A stretch of DNA of 64,000 bases. Source: Qipengyuania spongiae. GTDB taxonomy: Bacteria; Pseudomonadota; Alphaproteobacteria; Sphingomonadales; Sphingomonadaceae. The position numbers were made by a program, and so were the translations under genes. Location: contig NZ_CP092471.1 of assembly GCF_026168555.1 (NCBI RefSeq), forward strand, positions 1,746,501 through 1,810,500, read 5' to 3'. The notes beneath the pieces are model-generated. The model was not told the DNA's origin, made no database searches, and saw nothing but the letters and a program-made list of their open reading frames with translations. Of the stretch, positions 8,289 to 19,154 are shown piece by piece (positions within the stretch are counted from its first letter, which is position 1; every line of letters starts with the position of its first letter).

Positions 8289-9824
8289 TCAGAGGCAAGC
8301 TTCGAGATAAGCCTGATCGAAGCCGAACTGGCGGGCCTTTTCGAGCGTGTAGGGCCGCAGGCCGCTGGAGCGGTACTCGCCCATGATCTTTCCGTCCTCG
8401 CTCTCTTCGAGATATTCGAACTTGAAGAGTTCCTGCGTGACGATCACGTCGCCCTCCATGCCGATTACCTCGGTGACGTTGGTCGTGCGGCGCGAACCGT
8501 CGCGCAGGCGCTTGACCTGCACGATGAGATCGACCGACTCCGCGATCTGGCGACTGATGGCTTCCTTGGGGATCTTGATGTCGCCCATCAGGATCATGTT
8601 CTCCATGCGGCCCAGGCACTCGCGCGGGCTGTTGGCGTGGAGCGTGCACATCGACCCGTCGTGACCGGTGTTCATGGCCGCGAGAAGGTCGAAGCATTCC
8701 GCGCCACGAATTTCGCCCAGAATGATCCGGTCGGGACGCATACGCAGCGCGTTCTTGACGAGGTCGCCGATAGTAATTGCCCCTTGACCCTCGAGATTGG
8801 CGGGCCGGGTTTCGAGCGGAAGCCAGTGCGGCTGCTGCAGCCGGAGTTCGGCCGCGTCCTCGATCGTCAGCACGCGTTCGCCCGGGTCGATCATCTTCGA
8901 CAGGGCGTTGAGCATGGTCGTCTTGCCCGAGCCGGTACCGCCCGAAATGACGATATTCATGCGGCAGGCGCCGGCGATCTTCAGCGCGGTTGCCATCTGC
9001 TCACTCATGGAACCGAAATTCTTGAGCATGTCGATGGTGATCGGTTTCTCGGAGAACTTACGGATCGAGATCGCCGTGCCGCGCAGCGAGAGTGGCGGCA
9101 CGATCACATTGACGCGGCTGCCGTCCTTGAGGCGCGCGTCCGCCAGCGGGGTGGTCTGGTCGACACGGCGGCCGACCTGGTTGACTATGCGCTGGGCGAT
9201 CTGGAACAGGTGCTGTTCATCGCGGAACCGGATCGGTGCGATGACCAGCTTGCCCTTCTTTTCGATGTAGGTCTGGTCCGGCCCGTTGACCATGATGTCG
9301 CTGACGTCGGGATCGTTGAGCAGTTCCTCCAGCGGACCGAAGCCCAGAAGCTCGTCGACCAGCACCTTTTCCAGCGCGAACTGTTCGCGGCGGTTGAGCG
9401 TGACCTTCAGTTCGGCGAGCACTTCGAGGATGATCGGCCGGAATTCCTCGGACAGCTCGTCCTTGCTGAGCGTGGCCGCCGCCTCGGGATCGACGCGTTC
9501 GAGCAGTCGGGGAAGCACCTGCTCCTTGATCTTGTGGACGCTCGCCTCGAAACCGCCGATCTCGGCCTCGCCGCTGTGGACGGCATTCGCGCGGTCGGAC
9601 AGGCGAGCCATGGCGTCGCTGGACGCGGGATTGCCACCGGGCGTGTCGAAGCTTTCGCCGGGCAGCGGCGGAAACTGGTCGCTGCCCACAGGGTCGGGCT
9701 TGTCGGTCCGCGCGTGGGCCGGGGTCGGCGCGCCGCCGCGCATCGGCTTCGCGACGCCGAATTGCGGACGAGCGCCGGAACTCATTCCCCCGGCTCCGTT
9801 CTTCCGCCCGAATGCGCTCATCAC
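8289..9824 (-). CDS. cpaF: CpaF/TadA-type secretion ATPase
   Basis: The 511-residue cytosolic ATPase powers assembly of Flp/Tad pili or a type II/IV secretion machine. Walker A (GGTGSGKTT) is at about residues 291-299, the Asp box VLTIEDAAEL follows, then Walker B-like RIILGEIRGAECFD and the His box MCTLHANSPRECL. The N-terminal 100 residues are low-complexity and variable. It stands alone here; the other tad genes (cpaB, cpaC, cpaE, tadB, tadC) are not in the window. Confidence 0.93.
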   Translation of the reverse strand: MMSAFGRKNGAGGMSSGARPQFGVAKPMRGGAPTPAHARTDKPDPVGSDQFPPLPGESFDTPGGNPASSDAMARLSDRANAVHSGEAEIGGFEASVHKIKEQVLPRLLERVDPEAAATLSKDELSEEFRPIILEVLAELKVTLNRREQFALEKVLVDELLGFGPLEELLNDPDVSDIMVNGPDQTYIEKKGKLVIAPIRFRDEQHLFQIAQRIVNQVGRRVDQTTPLADARLKDGSRVNVIVPPLSLRGTAISIRKFSEKPITIDMLKNFGSMSEQMATALKIAGACRMNIVISGGTGSGKTTMLNALSKMIDPGERVLTIEDAAELRLQQPHWLPLETRPANLEGQGAITIGDLVKNALRMRPDRIILGEIRGAECFDLLAAMNTGHDGSMCTLHANSPRECLGRMENMILMGDIKIPKEAISRQIAESVDLIVQVKRLRDGSRRTTNVTEVIGMEGDVIVTQELFKFEYLEESEDGKIMGEYRSSGLRPYTLEKARQFGFDQAYLEACL

Positions 9825-10027
9825 TCAATCCCCGAACATCGTATTCGTATTGCCGACTGTGGCCGACAGCGCCGAAAGACGGCTTGCGAGGCATGGTCAA
9901 TATGTCGGAAACCTTGATTTTTTCCTAAACGCGACGGGGACGGAAGCCACCGTCCGACGTGCGCGCGATCTTGCCGCGGCGCGGGGGATGGCCTAGCGGC
10001 GCCGCTTCTAATGCGATCGACGGGACG

Positions 10028-10927
10028 ATGATGGATCACAACGAACGCCGCGGGCTGGCGCTGGCGATCTGCGGCTTCGCGCTGCTGTCGACCGGCGATG
10101 CCGTGGTGAAGACCATGGCGGGCGCCTGGTCGCCCGTGGCCGTCGCCGCCTTGCGCTTTTCGATCGGCGCGATCGCCTTGTCGATCCTGCTCTTTCGCAA
10201 GGAAGGACTGGCGGGGTTTCGTCCGCGCAAGCCGCTCCTCCAGCTCGCGCGCGGTTTCTGTCTCGCCGGTGCGACGATCTGCTTCTTCTCGGCGATCTTC
10301 GTCCTGCCGCTGGCGACCGCCATGGCGCTGACCTTCGTTTCTCCCATCATTGTGGCGCTCTTCAGCGGGCCGCTGCTGGGCGAGCGGGTGCGGCCGGCCG
10401 TGTGGCTGGTATCGGTGGCCGCCCTTGTCGGGGTCGGACTGATCCTGCGTCCCAATTTCACGACGCTGGGCTGGGTCACGCTGCTGCCGCTCGCCAGCGC
10501 CACCTTCTTCGCGCTGATGGTCATCGCCAACCGCGCGAGTGCGGGGCAGGGAAGCTCCCTGTCGATGCAAGCCTTCATCGCCATCGTGGCGACCCCTTTC
10601 CTGATCGCGGCGGCGGCGGTGGGACATGTTAGCGGCGTGGACTTCCTCGCGGTCGGCGTGCCGGACTGGACAGTGATCGCCCGCTGCGCGATCGTCGCGG
10701 CAACGGCAAGCAGTGCTCACTGGCTGACCTATCTCGCCACCGAGCGGGCCGGAGCGGCCACCATCGCGCCGACGACCTACGTTCAGATGCTGGTGGCGAC
10801 CACGCTCGGCTATCTGATCTTTTCCGACATCCCGGACGCCATGACCCTGCTCGGCGCGGCTATCATCATCGGGGCGGGACTGGTGCTCTGGTGGCGTACC
10901 CCCGGGGCGGCTCCGCTCGACGATTGA
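10028..10927 (+). CDS. EamA/DMT-superfamily transporter
   Basis: This 299-residue inner-membrane protein has about ten hydrophobic helices arranged as two EamA repeats, with typical segments such as ALLSTGDAVVKTMAGAWSP and LGERVRPAVWLVSVAALVGV. Drug/metabolite transporters of this kind export small molecules, and the substrate is not predictable. Of two adjacent ATG codons (10028 and 10031) I use the first. Confidence 0.88.
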   Translation: MMDHNERRGLALAICGFALLSTGDAVVKTMAGAWSPVAVAALRFSIGAIALSILLFRKEGLAGFRPRKPLLQLARGFCLAGATICFFSAIFVLPLATAMALTFVSPIIVALFSGPLLGERVRPAVWLVSVAALVGVGLILRPNFTTLGWVTLLPLASATFFALMVIANRASAGQGSSLSMQAFIAIVATPFLIAAAAVGHVSGVDFLAVGVPDWTVIARCAIVAATASSAHWLTYLATERAGAATIAPTTYVQMLVATTLGYLIFSDIPDAMTLLGAAIIIGAGLVLWWRTPGAAPLDD

Positions 10928-10982
10928 TCGAGCAGTCCCGTTCGCCTAATCGCTTCGCGAATTCAGAGGGAAGCAGAACCAC

Positions 10983-12806
10983 ATGTGCGGAATCATCGGT
11001 ATCGTCAGCAGCGAGCCTGTCGTCGGGCGGCTGGTCGAAGGGCTGCGGCGGATGGAATATCGCGGCTATGACAGCGCCGGCGTATGCACCATCAATGATG
11101 GCAGGCTGGTGCGCCGCCGTGCGCAGGGCAAGCTCGACAATCTCGTCGCCGAACTCGCCGCGAACCCGGCGCCCGGCGAGATAGGCATTGCTCACACGCG
11201 CTGGGCGACTCATGGCGCCCCGACCGAGAACAACGCCCATCCCCACGCAACCGAGCATCTCGCGTTGGTCCACAACGGGATCATCGAGAATTTCCGCGAG
11301 CTGCGCGAGGAACTGCGCGCCGACGGGCGCACGCTCGAAAGCGACACGGACAGCGAGGTGGTCGCCCATCTCATCAGCCGCGAATACGAGAACGGCGCCA
11401 GTCCGCAGGAAGCGGTAAAGACAATCCTGCCGCGCCTGCGCGGGGCCTTCGCCATCGCCATCGCCTTCCGCGAATTTCCCGACATGCTGATCGGCGCGCG
11501 GCGTGGTTCGCCGCTGGTGGTAGGCTATGGCGAGGGCGAGATGTTCCTCGGGTCCGATGCGCTCGCCCTCGCGCCGCTGACCCAGCAGATCTCGTATCTC
11601 GAAGAAGGCGACTGGCTGGTGATTGAGCGGGGCGGGGCGCAGATTTTCGACGAGGCGAACCAGCCTGTCGAGCGCGAGATCCGCAGCTCGGGCGCCTCGG
11701 CCGCTGCGGTCGAGAAGGGCAATCACCGCCACTTCATGCAGAAGGAGATCTTCGAGCAGCCCACCGTGGTGGCGCAGACGCTCGCCTCTTACGTGCATCA
11801 GGCGAACAACCAGGTCGCCCTGCCGCAATTCGATTTTAATCTTTCGAGCATCCGCCGGGTGACGATCGTCGCCTGCGGCACGTCTTATTACGCCGGGCTC
11901 GTCGCGAAATACTGGTTCGAGCATTTCGCCCGCGTGCCGGTCGATATCGACGTGGCGAGCGAGTTCCGCTACCGCGAGCCGGTGCTGGAGGATGGGGGCC
12001 TGTCGCTCTTCATCAGCCAGTCGGGTGAAACCGCCGACACGCTGGCCGCGCTGCGCCACTGCAAGGAAAATGGCCAGACGATCGCTGCCGTCGTGAACGT
12101 GCCGACCAGCACCATGGCGCGCGAGGCGGACCTCCTCCTGCCGACCCATGCCGGCCCGGAGATCGGCGTTGCGAGCACAAAGGCCTTCACTTGCCAGCTC
12201 GCGGTTCTCGCCGCGCTGGCCGCGCATATGGCGGTGAAGAAAGGCCTGATGGACCGGGCCGAGGAAGCCGAGGTGGTGAAGCATCTTCTCGAAGCCCCGG
12301 CGAGCCTGAACGCCGCGCTCGATCACGACGACGACATTGCGGCCATGGCCCACCTGATCGCGCCCGCGCGCGACGTGCTCTATCTCGGGAGGGGGCAGGA
12401 TTACCCGCTCGCTCTCGAGGGCGCATTGAAGCTCAAGGAAATCAGCTACATCCACGCCGAGGGATACGCATCAGGCGAGATGAAGCACGGGCCGATCGCG
12501 CTGATCGACGACGAGGTTCCGGTGATCGTGATCGCGCCGTCGGGCCCACTGTTCGAGAAGACGGTCTCGAACATGGAAGAGGTCAGGGCACGGGGCGGGA
12601 AGATCGTCCTGATCTCCGACGCGAAGGGGCTGGCGGAATCGGGAGAAGGCTGCCTCGCGACGATCGAGATGCCGCAGGTGCATCAGCTGATCGCGCCGCT
12701 GGTCTATGCCATTCCCGTTCAACTGCTGGCTTACCACGTCGCCTGCGTGAAAGGCACGGATGTCGATCAACCGCGCAATCTGGCGAAATCGGTCACCGTG
12801 GAATAA
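10983..12806 (+). CDS. glmS: Glutamine-fructose-6-phosphate aminotransferase (isomerizing)
   Basis: The 607-residue enzyme makes glucosamine-6-phosphate from fructose-6-phosphate and glutamine, the first step of amino-sugar synthesis for peptidoglycan and LPS. It begins MCGIIGIV with the N-terminal nucleophile Cys, followed by the glutaminase motifs RRMEYRGYDSAG and HTRWATHG, then two SIS domains (IVACGTSYYAG, SQSGETADT, STKAFTCQ). The C-terminus DQPRNLAKSVTVE is the classical target of Tn7 TnsD, but no element is inserted here; a GGDEF-EAL gene follows after 61 bp. Confidence 0.97.
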   Translation: MCGIIGIVSSEPVVGRLVEGLRRMEYRGYDSAGVCTINDGRLVRRRAQGKLDNLVAELAANPAPGEIGIAHTRWATHGAPTENNAHPHATEHLALVHNGIIENFRELREELRADGRTLESDTDSEVVAHLISREYENGASPQEAVKTILPRLRGAFAIAIAFREFPDMLIGARRGSPLVVGYGEGEMFLGSDALALAPLTQQISYLEEGDWLVIERGGAQIFDEANQPVEREIRSSGASAAAVEKGNHRHFMQKEIFEQPTVVAQTLASYVHQANNQVALPQFDFNLSSIRRVTIVACGTSYYAGLVAKYWFEHFARVPVDIDVASEFRYREPVLEDGGLSLFISQSGETADTLAALRHCKENGQTIAAVVNVPTSTMAREADLLLPTHAGPEIGVASTKAFTCQLAVLAALAAHMAVKKGLMDRAEEAEVVKHLLEAPASLNAALDHDDDIAAMAHLIAPARDVLYLGRGQDYPLALEGALKLKEISYIHAEGYASGEMKHGPIALIDDEVPVIVIAPSGPLFEKTVSNMEEVRARGGKIVLISDAKGLAESGEGCLATIEMPQVHQLIAPLVYAIPVQLLAYHVACVKGTDVDQPRNLAKSVTVE

Positions 12807-12867
12807 GGCCGTGCGGCTCGACCACGAAGATGAAATGGCAAACCGGCTCTTTACCGTGCTCTAACCT

Positions 12868-15240
12868 TTGGCCGGTTATCCGGCGGGTGTGAGCGGATCG
12901 AGCCAGAACGAATTTGCCCCAGAGGTTTGCACGCGAATCGTGCTCGGATTGAAGGATCCCGAGCACGGAGACTGGTCGCGGGTCCATGGGCCGCAATACG
13001 CCCTGCTTCATCATCGCGCGTCGGCGCGCGCCGTGCTGAATCTTGCCGGGACCGCCTTGATGGCCATCAGCTTCGGCGGATCGCTGCCGGGCTTCCTGAT
13101 CGCGGCATGGAGCATCGGCCTCGTTGCGATCACCGCATACATGTTTCGTCTGGAAAATTCCTTCGCCAGTCTCGACGTTCGCGGCTTCTCGCGTGCCGAG
13201 CAGCGGCGACACATGCTGGCGGCGGTGGCGAAGGGCGTGCTCTGGGCGGTCCCCGGAACGTTCTTCCTGCGCTATGTCGATCCGACGATCCACGGAGTCG
13301 CGTGGGCCTATGTCGCGGCCTTGATGCTCGGTTCGACCGTTTCGCGCTATTCCGCTCCGCTCGGTGCGCTCGGGTTCACCGGCATTGCCGGCCTCGGCTG
13401 GACAGTCGGACTGGCGATGCACGGAAGCTTCGCGCTTGCAATCATCGCCGTTCTGAGCACGGCTTTTACCACTCTCGGGGCGATCGAAAGCGCGAAGGGC
13501 GCTTATTCCGAACGTTTGGCGCGCCTCGGCATGGCGGAAAAGAGTCAGGTCGTTTCCCTGCTGCTGCGCGAATACGAGGACAGCGCGGCCGACTGGCTGT
13601 TCCAGCTCGATGCCGGGCGTCGGCTTCAGAAAGTCTCTCCGCGCCTTGCTTTCGCCCTGGGTCGCGAGCTTGGCGACATCGAAGGCAAGAGTTTCCTCGA
13701 ATTGATTTCCGGCCCCGCCTGGGAAACGGGTCATTTCCCGCAAAGCCTCCATGACCTTGCGAACAAGTTCAAGGAGCGCGAAAATTTTTCCAATATGACT
13801 GTCGAAGTCTCGATCAATGGGGAACGGCGTTGGTGGGAATTGTCGGGCACACCGATGACCGACGAAAAGGGCAACTACACCGGATATCGCGGTGTCGGAT
13901 CGGACGTGACTGCCCAAAGGGAATCGTCGGAAAGGATCGCCTATCTCGCGCGCTATGATACGCTGACTGCGCTGCCCAATCGCCTGATGCTGCACGAAAC
14001 GCTGGCCGAAGCACTAGCATATGCCGAGAAATGGCGCTCGCGTTGCGCATTTCTGATGCTCGATCTCGACAGGTTCAAGGCGGTCAACGATTCGCTCGGT
14101 CATATGATCGGCGACCAGATGCTTGCCGAGGTCGCCACACGCCTCGGGTCGATCATGACCGAGAACGAGATTTGCGGAAGGTTGGGCGGCGATGAATTCG
14201 GCATCGTAATTCGCGACGCATCCGACAGGAAGCGCATCGAACGCGTGGCGCGCGCCGTGATCGAATCTCTTTCGGCACCCTACCATATCGAGAACCACAT
14301 ACTCTATGTCGGAGCCAGCGTCGGATCGGCCATCGGGCCGCGCGACGGCCGTACGGTAGAGGAACTGATGCGTAATGCGGATCTCTCGCTCTACCGGGCC
14401 AAGGACCTGGGCGGCGGCGAGCATTGCAGCTACGAACCGTCGCTCCACGCCAGCGCCGAAGAGCGTCGCCAGTTGGAGTTCGCGCTGCGCAGCGCGCTCG
14501 CCAAGAACGAGTTGCTGCTGAATTATCAGCCGGTGGTCGATGCCAATTCCGAAAGGATCGTCAGTTTCGAAGCTCTGGTGCGCTGGGTCAGCGAGGAACA
14601 CGGCTTCGTCAGCCCCGGGAAGTTCATTCCGCTGGCCGAAGACACACGTCTCATCGTTCCCATCGGCAAATGGGTAATGCAGCAGGCCTGTGCCGAAGCA
14701 GCGCGAAACTGGCCGGAACACGTCAAGGTCAACGTCAACGTATCTCCCGAGCAGCTGATCGAGCCCGACTTCGTGGCGACCGTCGTGCAGGCTCTGTCGC
14801 GCAGCGGTCTTGCCCCGAAACGTCTCGAGATCGAAGTGACCGAAAGCATTTTCATGCGGGACGCCGATGTGGCCGGGCGAGCGCTCGAACAGTGCATGGC
14901 ACTCGGATGTTCCGTTGCTCTCGACGATTTCGGGACGGGCTATTCCTCGCTCGGCTATCTCCGCAAACTCAAGTTCTCGACGATCAAGGTCGACCGGACC
15001 TTCGTTCAGGGCGCATCGCAGAAATCGGCGGAGAGCGTGGCGATCATTCGTGCGGTGGTCGCCATGGCAGACAGCCTCGGCATGAGCACGACGGCCGAGG
15101 GCGTGGAGACGGCGGATGAAGCGGAAATGATCCGCAACATGGGCTGCACGAAGATCCAGGGCTTCCATTTCGGTCGCCCGATGAGCGCCGGGGATGCCAT
15201 GGCGCTGTTCCGGGCAGCCGACCGACGCCGGATAGCCTGA
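12868..15240 (+). CDS. Membrane-anchored PAS-GGDEF-EAL cyclic-di-GMP protein
   Basis: The 790-residue protein has a hydrophobic N-terminal region of several helices (about residues 55-220), a PAS/PAC segment around residues 240-350 (ELSGTPMTDEKGNYTGYRGVGSDVT), an intact GGDEF motif at 440-444 and an intact EAL motif at 568-570. EAL-domain catalytic signatures DDFGTGYSSL and KVDRTFV are also present. It could therefore both make and degrade cyclic-di-GMP in response to a membrane or PAS signal. The start is uncertain: TTG at 12868 or GTG at 12889. Confidence 0.9.
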   Translation: MAGYPAGVSGSSQNEFAPEVCTRIVLGLKDPEHGDWSRVHGPQYALLHHRASARAVLNLAGTALMAISFGGSLPGFLIAAWSIGLVAITAYMFRLENSFASLDVRGFSRAEQRRHMLAAVAKGVLWAVPGTFFLRYVDPTIHGVAWAYVAALMLGSTVSRYSAPLGALGFTGIAGLGWTVGLAMHGSFALAIIAVLSTAFTTLGAIESAKGAYSERLARLGMAEKSQVVSLLLREYEDSAADWLFQLDAGRRLQKVSPRLAFALGRELGDIEGKSFLELISGPAWETGHFPQSLHDLANKFKERENFSNMTVEVSINGERRWWELSGTPMTDEKGNYTGYRGVGSDVTAQRESSERIAYLARYDTLTALPNRLMLHETLAEALAYAEKWRSRCAFLMLDLDRFKAVNDSLGHMIGDQMLAEVATRLGSIMTENEICGRLGGDEFGIVIRDASDRKRIERVARAVIESLSAPYHIENHILYVGASVGSAIGPRDGRTVEELMRNADLSLYRAKDLGGGEHCSYEPSLHASAEERRQLEFALRSALAKNELLLNYQPVVDANSERIVSFEALVRWVSEEHGFVSPGKFIPLAEDTRLIVPIGKWVMQQACAEAARNWPEHVKVNVNVSPEQLIEPDFVATVVQALSRSGLAPKRLEIEVTESIFMRDADVAGRALEQCMALGCSVALDDFGTGYSSLGYLRKLKFSTIKVDRTFVQGASQKSAESVAIIRAVVAMADSLGMSTTAEGVETADEAEMIRNMGCTKIQGFHFGRPMSAGDAMALFRAADRRRIA

Positions 15241-15244
15241 CCCG

Positions 15245-15922
15245 TCAGCCCTCTACGAGTGCACCGACCGCATTCGTGAACAGCGCAAGCCCGTCAGTCC
15301 CGCCATGGGCCGGGTCGACCGCGCGTTCGGGGTGCGGCATCATGCCGAGCACGTTTCCGGCACTGTTCAGCACGCCGGCGATGTCTCGCTGCGAACCGTT
15401 GCAGTTGCTGGTGTAGCGGAACACCACCTGCCCTTCGCCTTCGATCCGGTCGAGCGTGTCGTTGTCGGCGAAATAGTTTCCGTCGTGATGCGCCACCGGA
15501 ATGTCGATCAGCTGGCCTTCCTCATATCCCGCAGTGAACAGCGAGCGCGCATTCTCCACGCGCAATTCCGCCGTGCGGCAGATGAAGTTCTGGCTGGCAT
15601 TGCGCATGAGCGCCCCGGGCAGCAGTCCGGCCTCGGTCAGGATTTGGAAGCCGTTGCAGACGCCCAGCACGGGAACGCCGCGCTCCGCCTCGCGCGAGAC
15701 GGCCCGCATAATCGGGCTGTTCGCGGCCATCGCGCCGGAACGAAGGTAGTCGCCATAGGAGAACCCTCCGGGCAATGCGATGAAATCGAGCCGTTCGGGC
15801 AGGTCGGCATCGCCGTGCCAGACGCGCAGTGCAGGCGCGCCCGACGCGCGTTCCAGCGCGACCGCCATGTCACGGTCGCAGTTGGACCCGGGGAAGGTGA
15901 CGACCGCGGCGCGGAAGCTCAT
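15245..15922 (-). CDS. purQ: Phosphoribosylformylglycinamidine synthase subunit PurQ
   Basis: This 225-residue glutamine amidotransferase subunit supplies ammonia to PurL in step four of purine synthesis. The N-terminus [15 protein letters not shown] and the nucleophile Cys89 (GVCNGFQ) are present, as is the C-terminal PHPERAVDP with its catalytic His and Glu. ATG at 15922 overlaps the purS stop by 4 bp, which decides the start although the frame stays open upstream. Confidence 0.95.
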   Translation of the reverse strand: MSFRAAVVTFPGSNCDRDMAVALERASGAPALRVWHGDADLPERLDFIALPGGFSYGDYLRSGAMAANSPIMRAVSREAERGVPVLGVCNGFQILTEAGLLPGALMRNASQNFICRTAELRVENARSLFTAGYEEGQLIDIPVAHHDGNYFADNDTLDRIEGEGQVVFRYTSNCNGSQRDIAGVLNSAGNVLGMMPHPERAVDPAHGGTDGLALFTNAVGALVEG

Positions 15923-16155
15923 CGTTCGACCTTCTCTATACGGTAATCCTCGATCACCGTGTTGGCGAGGAGCTTCTCGCACATCGATTCGAGCGCCTCG
16001 TCGGTGGTGCCGTCGGCCATATCGAGTTCGATGAAACGGCCGATGCGGACATCCTCGACACCTTCGAAACCGAGCCCGTCGAGCGCGTGATGGACCGCGC
16101 GCCCCTGCGGATCGAGAACGCCGGGCTTGAGGCTGACATAGACGCGGATTTTCAT
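15919..16155 (-). CDS. purS: Phosphoribosylformylglycinamidine synthase subunit PurS
   Basis: The 78-residue protein begins [18 protein letters not shown] and ends with the family-like [10 protein letters not shown]. PurS bridges PurL and PurQ in the FGAM synthase complex. It overlaps purQ by 4 bp and lies downstream of the M16 peptidase gene on the same strand. Confidence 0.94.
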   Translation of the reverse strand: MKIRVYVSLKPGVLDPQGRAVHHALDGLGFEGVEDVRIGRFIELDMADGTTDEALESMCEKLLANTVIEDYRIEKVER

Positions 16156-16253
16156 GGGTAAGCCTCGTGGCAAGGGAAAGCTGTTCGTGCCCGCCTATGC
16201 CGACAGGCGGCCGCAGGTTCAAGCGCGGACCGGCTCCGGGCGGGGAGCGGCGC

Positions 16254-19106
16254 TCAGCTCCCGGCTTCGGGCACAACCGTGATCGTGACCGCGTCCTCGG
16301 GCGCGAGATAGGTTCGCGCCAGCTCGGTCAGTTCGGCGGGCGTTATGGACAGCTGGCGTTCCCTTGCGCCGAGGAACCGGGCCGTGTCCTCGGGCCGGCT
16401 CTGCGCCCGGTCGACCACGGCCAGCCAGCCCGCATTTCGCTTCAGCCGGTTGTCGAGCGACTCGATCAGCGGCCGGCGGGCGCGTTCGACGAGGTCCGCG
16501 TCGATCGTGCCGCCACGCAGGGCCTCGGCCGTCTCGACCATCGCCTGCCGCGCCTCCTCGAGCTGGCCCGCATCGACCTCCGCCTGCATCGAGAAGGTGC
16601 CGTAGTCCTCGTAAGTGCTCGACTGGCTGCTGTCGGCCGAAGGTGAATAGGTCTGGCCCAGTTCCTCCCGCAGCTTTTCGGTGAGCGCCAGACGGGCAAC
16701 GCGTTCGAGCAGCGTCAGGCGGCTGGTGAGGTCCCAGTCGTCATTGTCGGTGGTCGGCCAGACGAGGCGCACCAGCGCCTGATCGGCCTCGCCCTCGTGG
16801 GTCAGCACCCGCAGCGAGCGGTCCGCTGTGAAGCCGCGCGTCCGAGGCGCTCCCGGATAGTCGCGAAACTCCGCTTCCCGCTGCGGCAGCGCGCCGAAGG
16901 TCCGGGCGACCATGGCGATCGCCGCGTCCTCGTCGATATCACCGACGATGGCGATCTCGAGCGCGCCGTTTGCCAACCGGTCCGCGATTTCGGTGCGCAG
17001 CTGCGCATAATCGAGCGCGCGATAGGCCTCGATCGGCTGGCGGGTGAAGCGGGGGTCCTCGTCCGACAGGATCGGCCCGAGCCCTTCCGACAGCGCCGAG
17101 GCGGGCGTCTTGCCGAGCCTTGCGAAGAAACTGTCGAGCCCGGCCCGCCATGGGCCGAGTCCCTCGCTGCGATAGCCGGGATCGGTCAGGCTCGCGGTGA
17201 GGAACTGTAATTGCAGTTCGAGATCGCGCGGGGTCGTGATAGCGCCGGCGACGAAAGTCTCGTTGCCCGCCACAAAGCTGCCGCCCACCGAACGTCCGGC
17301 AAGGATCGTCTGCAACTCGTCGCGGCTGTGCTTGCCTAGGCCACCCGAGGGCAGGAGCGGCGCCAGCTCCACCGCCAGCGGATCGTCCCGGCTTTCGAGC
17401 ATCTTTCCGCCATCGAGGTTCATCCGCACCCAGACGCGGTCGTCCTCCAGATCGGTCCGCTTGAGATTGAGCATCACGCCATTGGCGAAGCGGAGCGTGC
17501 GAATGCCGAGCTCGGCGCTGCGCTGGTCGGCGACGACGCGGCCCGGCGTGCCGAAATCGGTATAGGCGAAGGCGGTCGCGTCGCCGGTTTCGGGCTCCGC
17601 GACCGGGGCGGCGAAATCCTCCACCACCGCGGCTCGCAGCGCCGCTTCCCCTCCTTCGGGCGCGACACTTCCGGTGAAGCGGATCAGCGGGTTGTCGAGC
17701 GCGATCGCCTCCTCGCGCATCGCCGCGAGCACCGCCTGGGGCGTGATCGCGTCTGCCTGCGCCTCGAAGCGGGCGAGCGTGTCGGCGGGGCTGTCGGGCA
17801 CGTTGTCGCCATGCGCGATGCGGAAGGCCTGGGCGACGAAATCGGCGTTCGATCGTGTCGCGGCATTGGCGGCGGCGTTTTCGAAGCTCGTGCGGATATT
17901 GGCGACCTGTTCGGCGACTTCCGCCTCGCCGAAGCCGTATTCCAGCGCCCGGCGCCATTCGGCGATGGCGGCGGCGAGACCCTCGCGCCACCGGCCGGTC
18001 TCGGTGACGACGGCCAGCTGGCCGGTGCGCGCGGCTTCGAACACGTCGCTCGCTGCGTATTGCGCGCCGCGAAAGGGCGGGTTCTCCTGCCGCGTGAGCC
18101 GCTGGATGCGCCGGGCGAGAATGCGGTTGCCGACGGTCCGCAGGAGATTGGCCGACCGCTCGGCAAGGGTGTCGGGCCGGTCGCGCCATTCGGCGTGCCG
18201 CATCAGCGTGACCGTCTCGGGCAGGGCCGGGTCGAGATAGATGTCGGTTTGTCCGCCAAGATCCGGATCGATCGGACCGGCGGTGGCGGGCTCGGCGGTG
18301 GGGGCGGGGCGCCAGTCGGCGAAGCGCGCGCGGATCAGCGCCTCGACGTCAGCCGGATCGAAATCGCCGACCACCACCACGACGGTATCCGCCGGGACAT
18401 ATTCCCGCTCCCAGAAGGCCCGCACTCCTGCCGCGTCGGCCGCCGAGATGGTCTCGGGCAGGCCGATCGGCAGGCGCTGCGTCAGCCGCGCCTCCGGATA
18501 GGCGAATTCGAACCCATCGAGCGTGTTCTTGAGGCTGTAATTGTTGCGAACCCGGCGCTCGGACAGGATGACGCCTTTCTCGCGCTCCACCGCCTCGCCC
18601 GCGAAAGTCAGCTCGCTCGCGGTCTCGCGCATCAGCATCAGCGCAGTGTCGAGCAGCTTGGCATCGGCGCGGGGCAGGTCGAGCTTGTACTGTGTGCGGT
18701 CGAAGCCGGTCGAGGCGTTGGTGTCCGCCCCGAACGCGAGCCCCTCGCGTTCGAGCAGCTTGATCATCTCGCCCTCGGGCACGTTGGTGCTGCCGTTGAA
18801 GGCCATGTGCTCGACGAAATGAGCAAAGCCGCGCTCGTCCTCGCGCTCGTCGAGGGAGCCGGCGTCGATCTCCATGCGCACCAGCGCCGTGCCTTCGGGT
18901 CGGGCGTTGCGGCGGACGATGTAGCGCAGCCCGTTGTCGAGCACGCCGAAATGCCACCCGTCCTCGGGCCGGAACTCGCTGTCCTCCAGATCCCACTGCG
19001 CCGGGTCCCACCCGGCAAACGTCCCACCCGGGGCTTCCTCAGCGCAAAGCGGCGCCGCGACGAGCGTGATAGGGAGCGCGCAGTGGCCAAAAAACTTCAG
19101 GATCAT
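16254..19106 (-). CDS. M16 family zinc metallopeptidase (pitrilysin-like)
   Basis: This roughly 950-residue exported peptidase has a signal peptide ([18 protein letters not shown]) and the inverted zinc motif HFVEH at residues 96-100, followed by the third-ligand region [16 protein letters not shown]. The second half repeats the M16 fold without a complete zinc motif, as is normal. It probably degrades peptides in the periplasm. ATG at 19106 is used; a TTG three codons upstream is an alternative. It sits between purC and purS, an unusual place for a peptidase. Confidence 0.92.
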   Translation of the reverse strand: MILKFFGHCALPITLVAAPLCAEEAPGGTFAGWDPAQWDLEDSEFRPEDGWHFGVLDNGLRYIVRRNARPEGTALVRMEIDAGSLDEREDERGFAHFVEHMAFNGSTNVPEGEMIKLLEREGLAFGADTNASTGFDRTQYKLDLPRADAKLLDTALMLMRETASELTFAGEAVEREKGVILSERRVRNNYSLKNTLDGFEFAYPEARLTQRLPIGLPETISAADAAGVRAFWEREYVPADTVVVVVGDFDPADVEALIRARFADWRPAPTAEPATAGPIDPDLGGQTDIYLDPALPETVTLMRHAEWRDRPDTLAERSANLLRTVGNRILARRIQRLTRQENPPFRGAQYAASDVFEAARTGQLAVVTETGRWREGLAAAIAEWRRALEYGFGEAEVAEQVANIRTSFENAAANAATRSNADFVAQAFRIAHGDNVPDSPADTLARFEAQADAITPQAVLAAMREEAIALDNPLIRFTGSVAPEGGEAALRAAVVEDFAAPVAEPETGDATAFAYTDFGTPGRVVADQRSAELGIRTLRFANGVMLNLKRTDLEDDRVWVRMNLDGGKMLESRDDPLAVELAPLLPSGGLGKHSRDELQTILAGRSVGGSFVAGNETFVAGAITTPRDLELQLQFLTASLTDPGYRSEGLGPWRAGLDSFFARLGKTPASALSEGLGPILSDEDPRFTRQPIEAYRALDYAQLRTEIADRLANGALEIAIVGDIDEDAAIAMVARTFGALPQREAEFRDYPGAPRTRGFTADRSLRVLTHEGEADQALVRLVWPTTDNDDWDLTSRLTLLERVARLALTEKLREELGQTYSPSADSSQSSTYEDYGTFSMQAEVDAGQLEEARQAMVETAEALRGGTIDADLVERARRPLIESLDNRLKRNAGWLAVVDRAQSRPEDTARFLGARERQLSITPAELTELARTYLAPEDAVTITVVPEAGS

Positions 19107-19154
19107 TGGCGCCAATTTGAGAGAAGATTGCTGACAATAGGGTGTACCGACGGA

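Noticed and set aside
8637..9917. 426-codon plus-strand frame over cpaF
   Set aside because: Shadow of cpaF; the ATPase motifs are intact on the minus strand.
12750..12870. glmS 3' end as the Tn7 attachment site
   Set aside because: The gene ends normally and the next gene follows after 61 bp; no transposon end, tns gene or repeat is present there.
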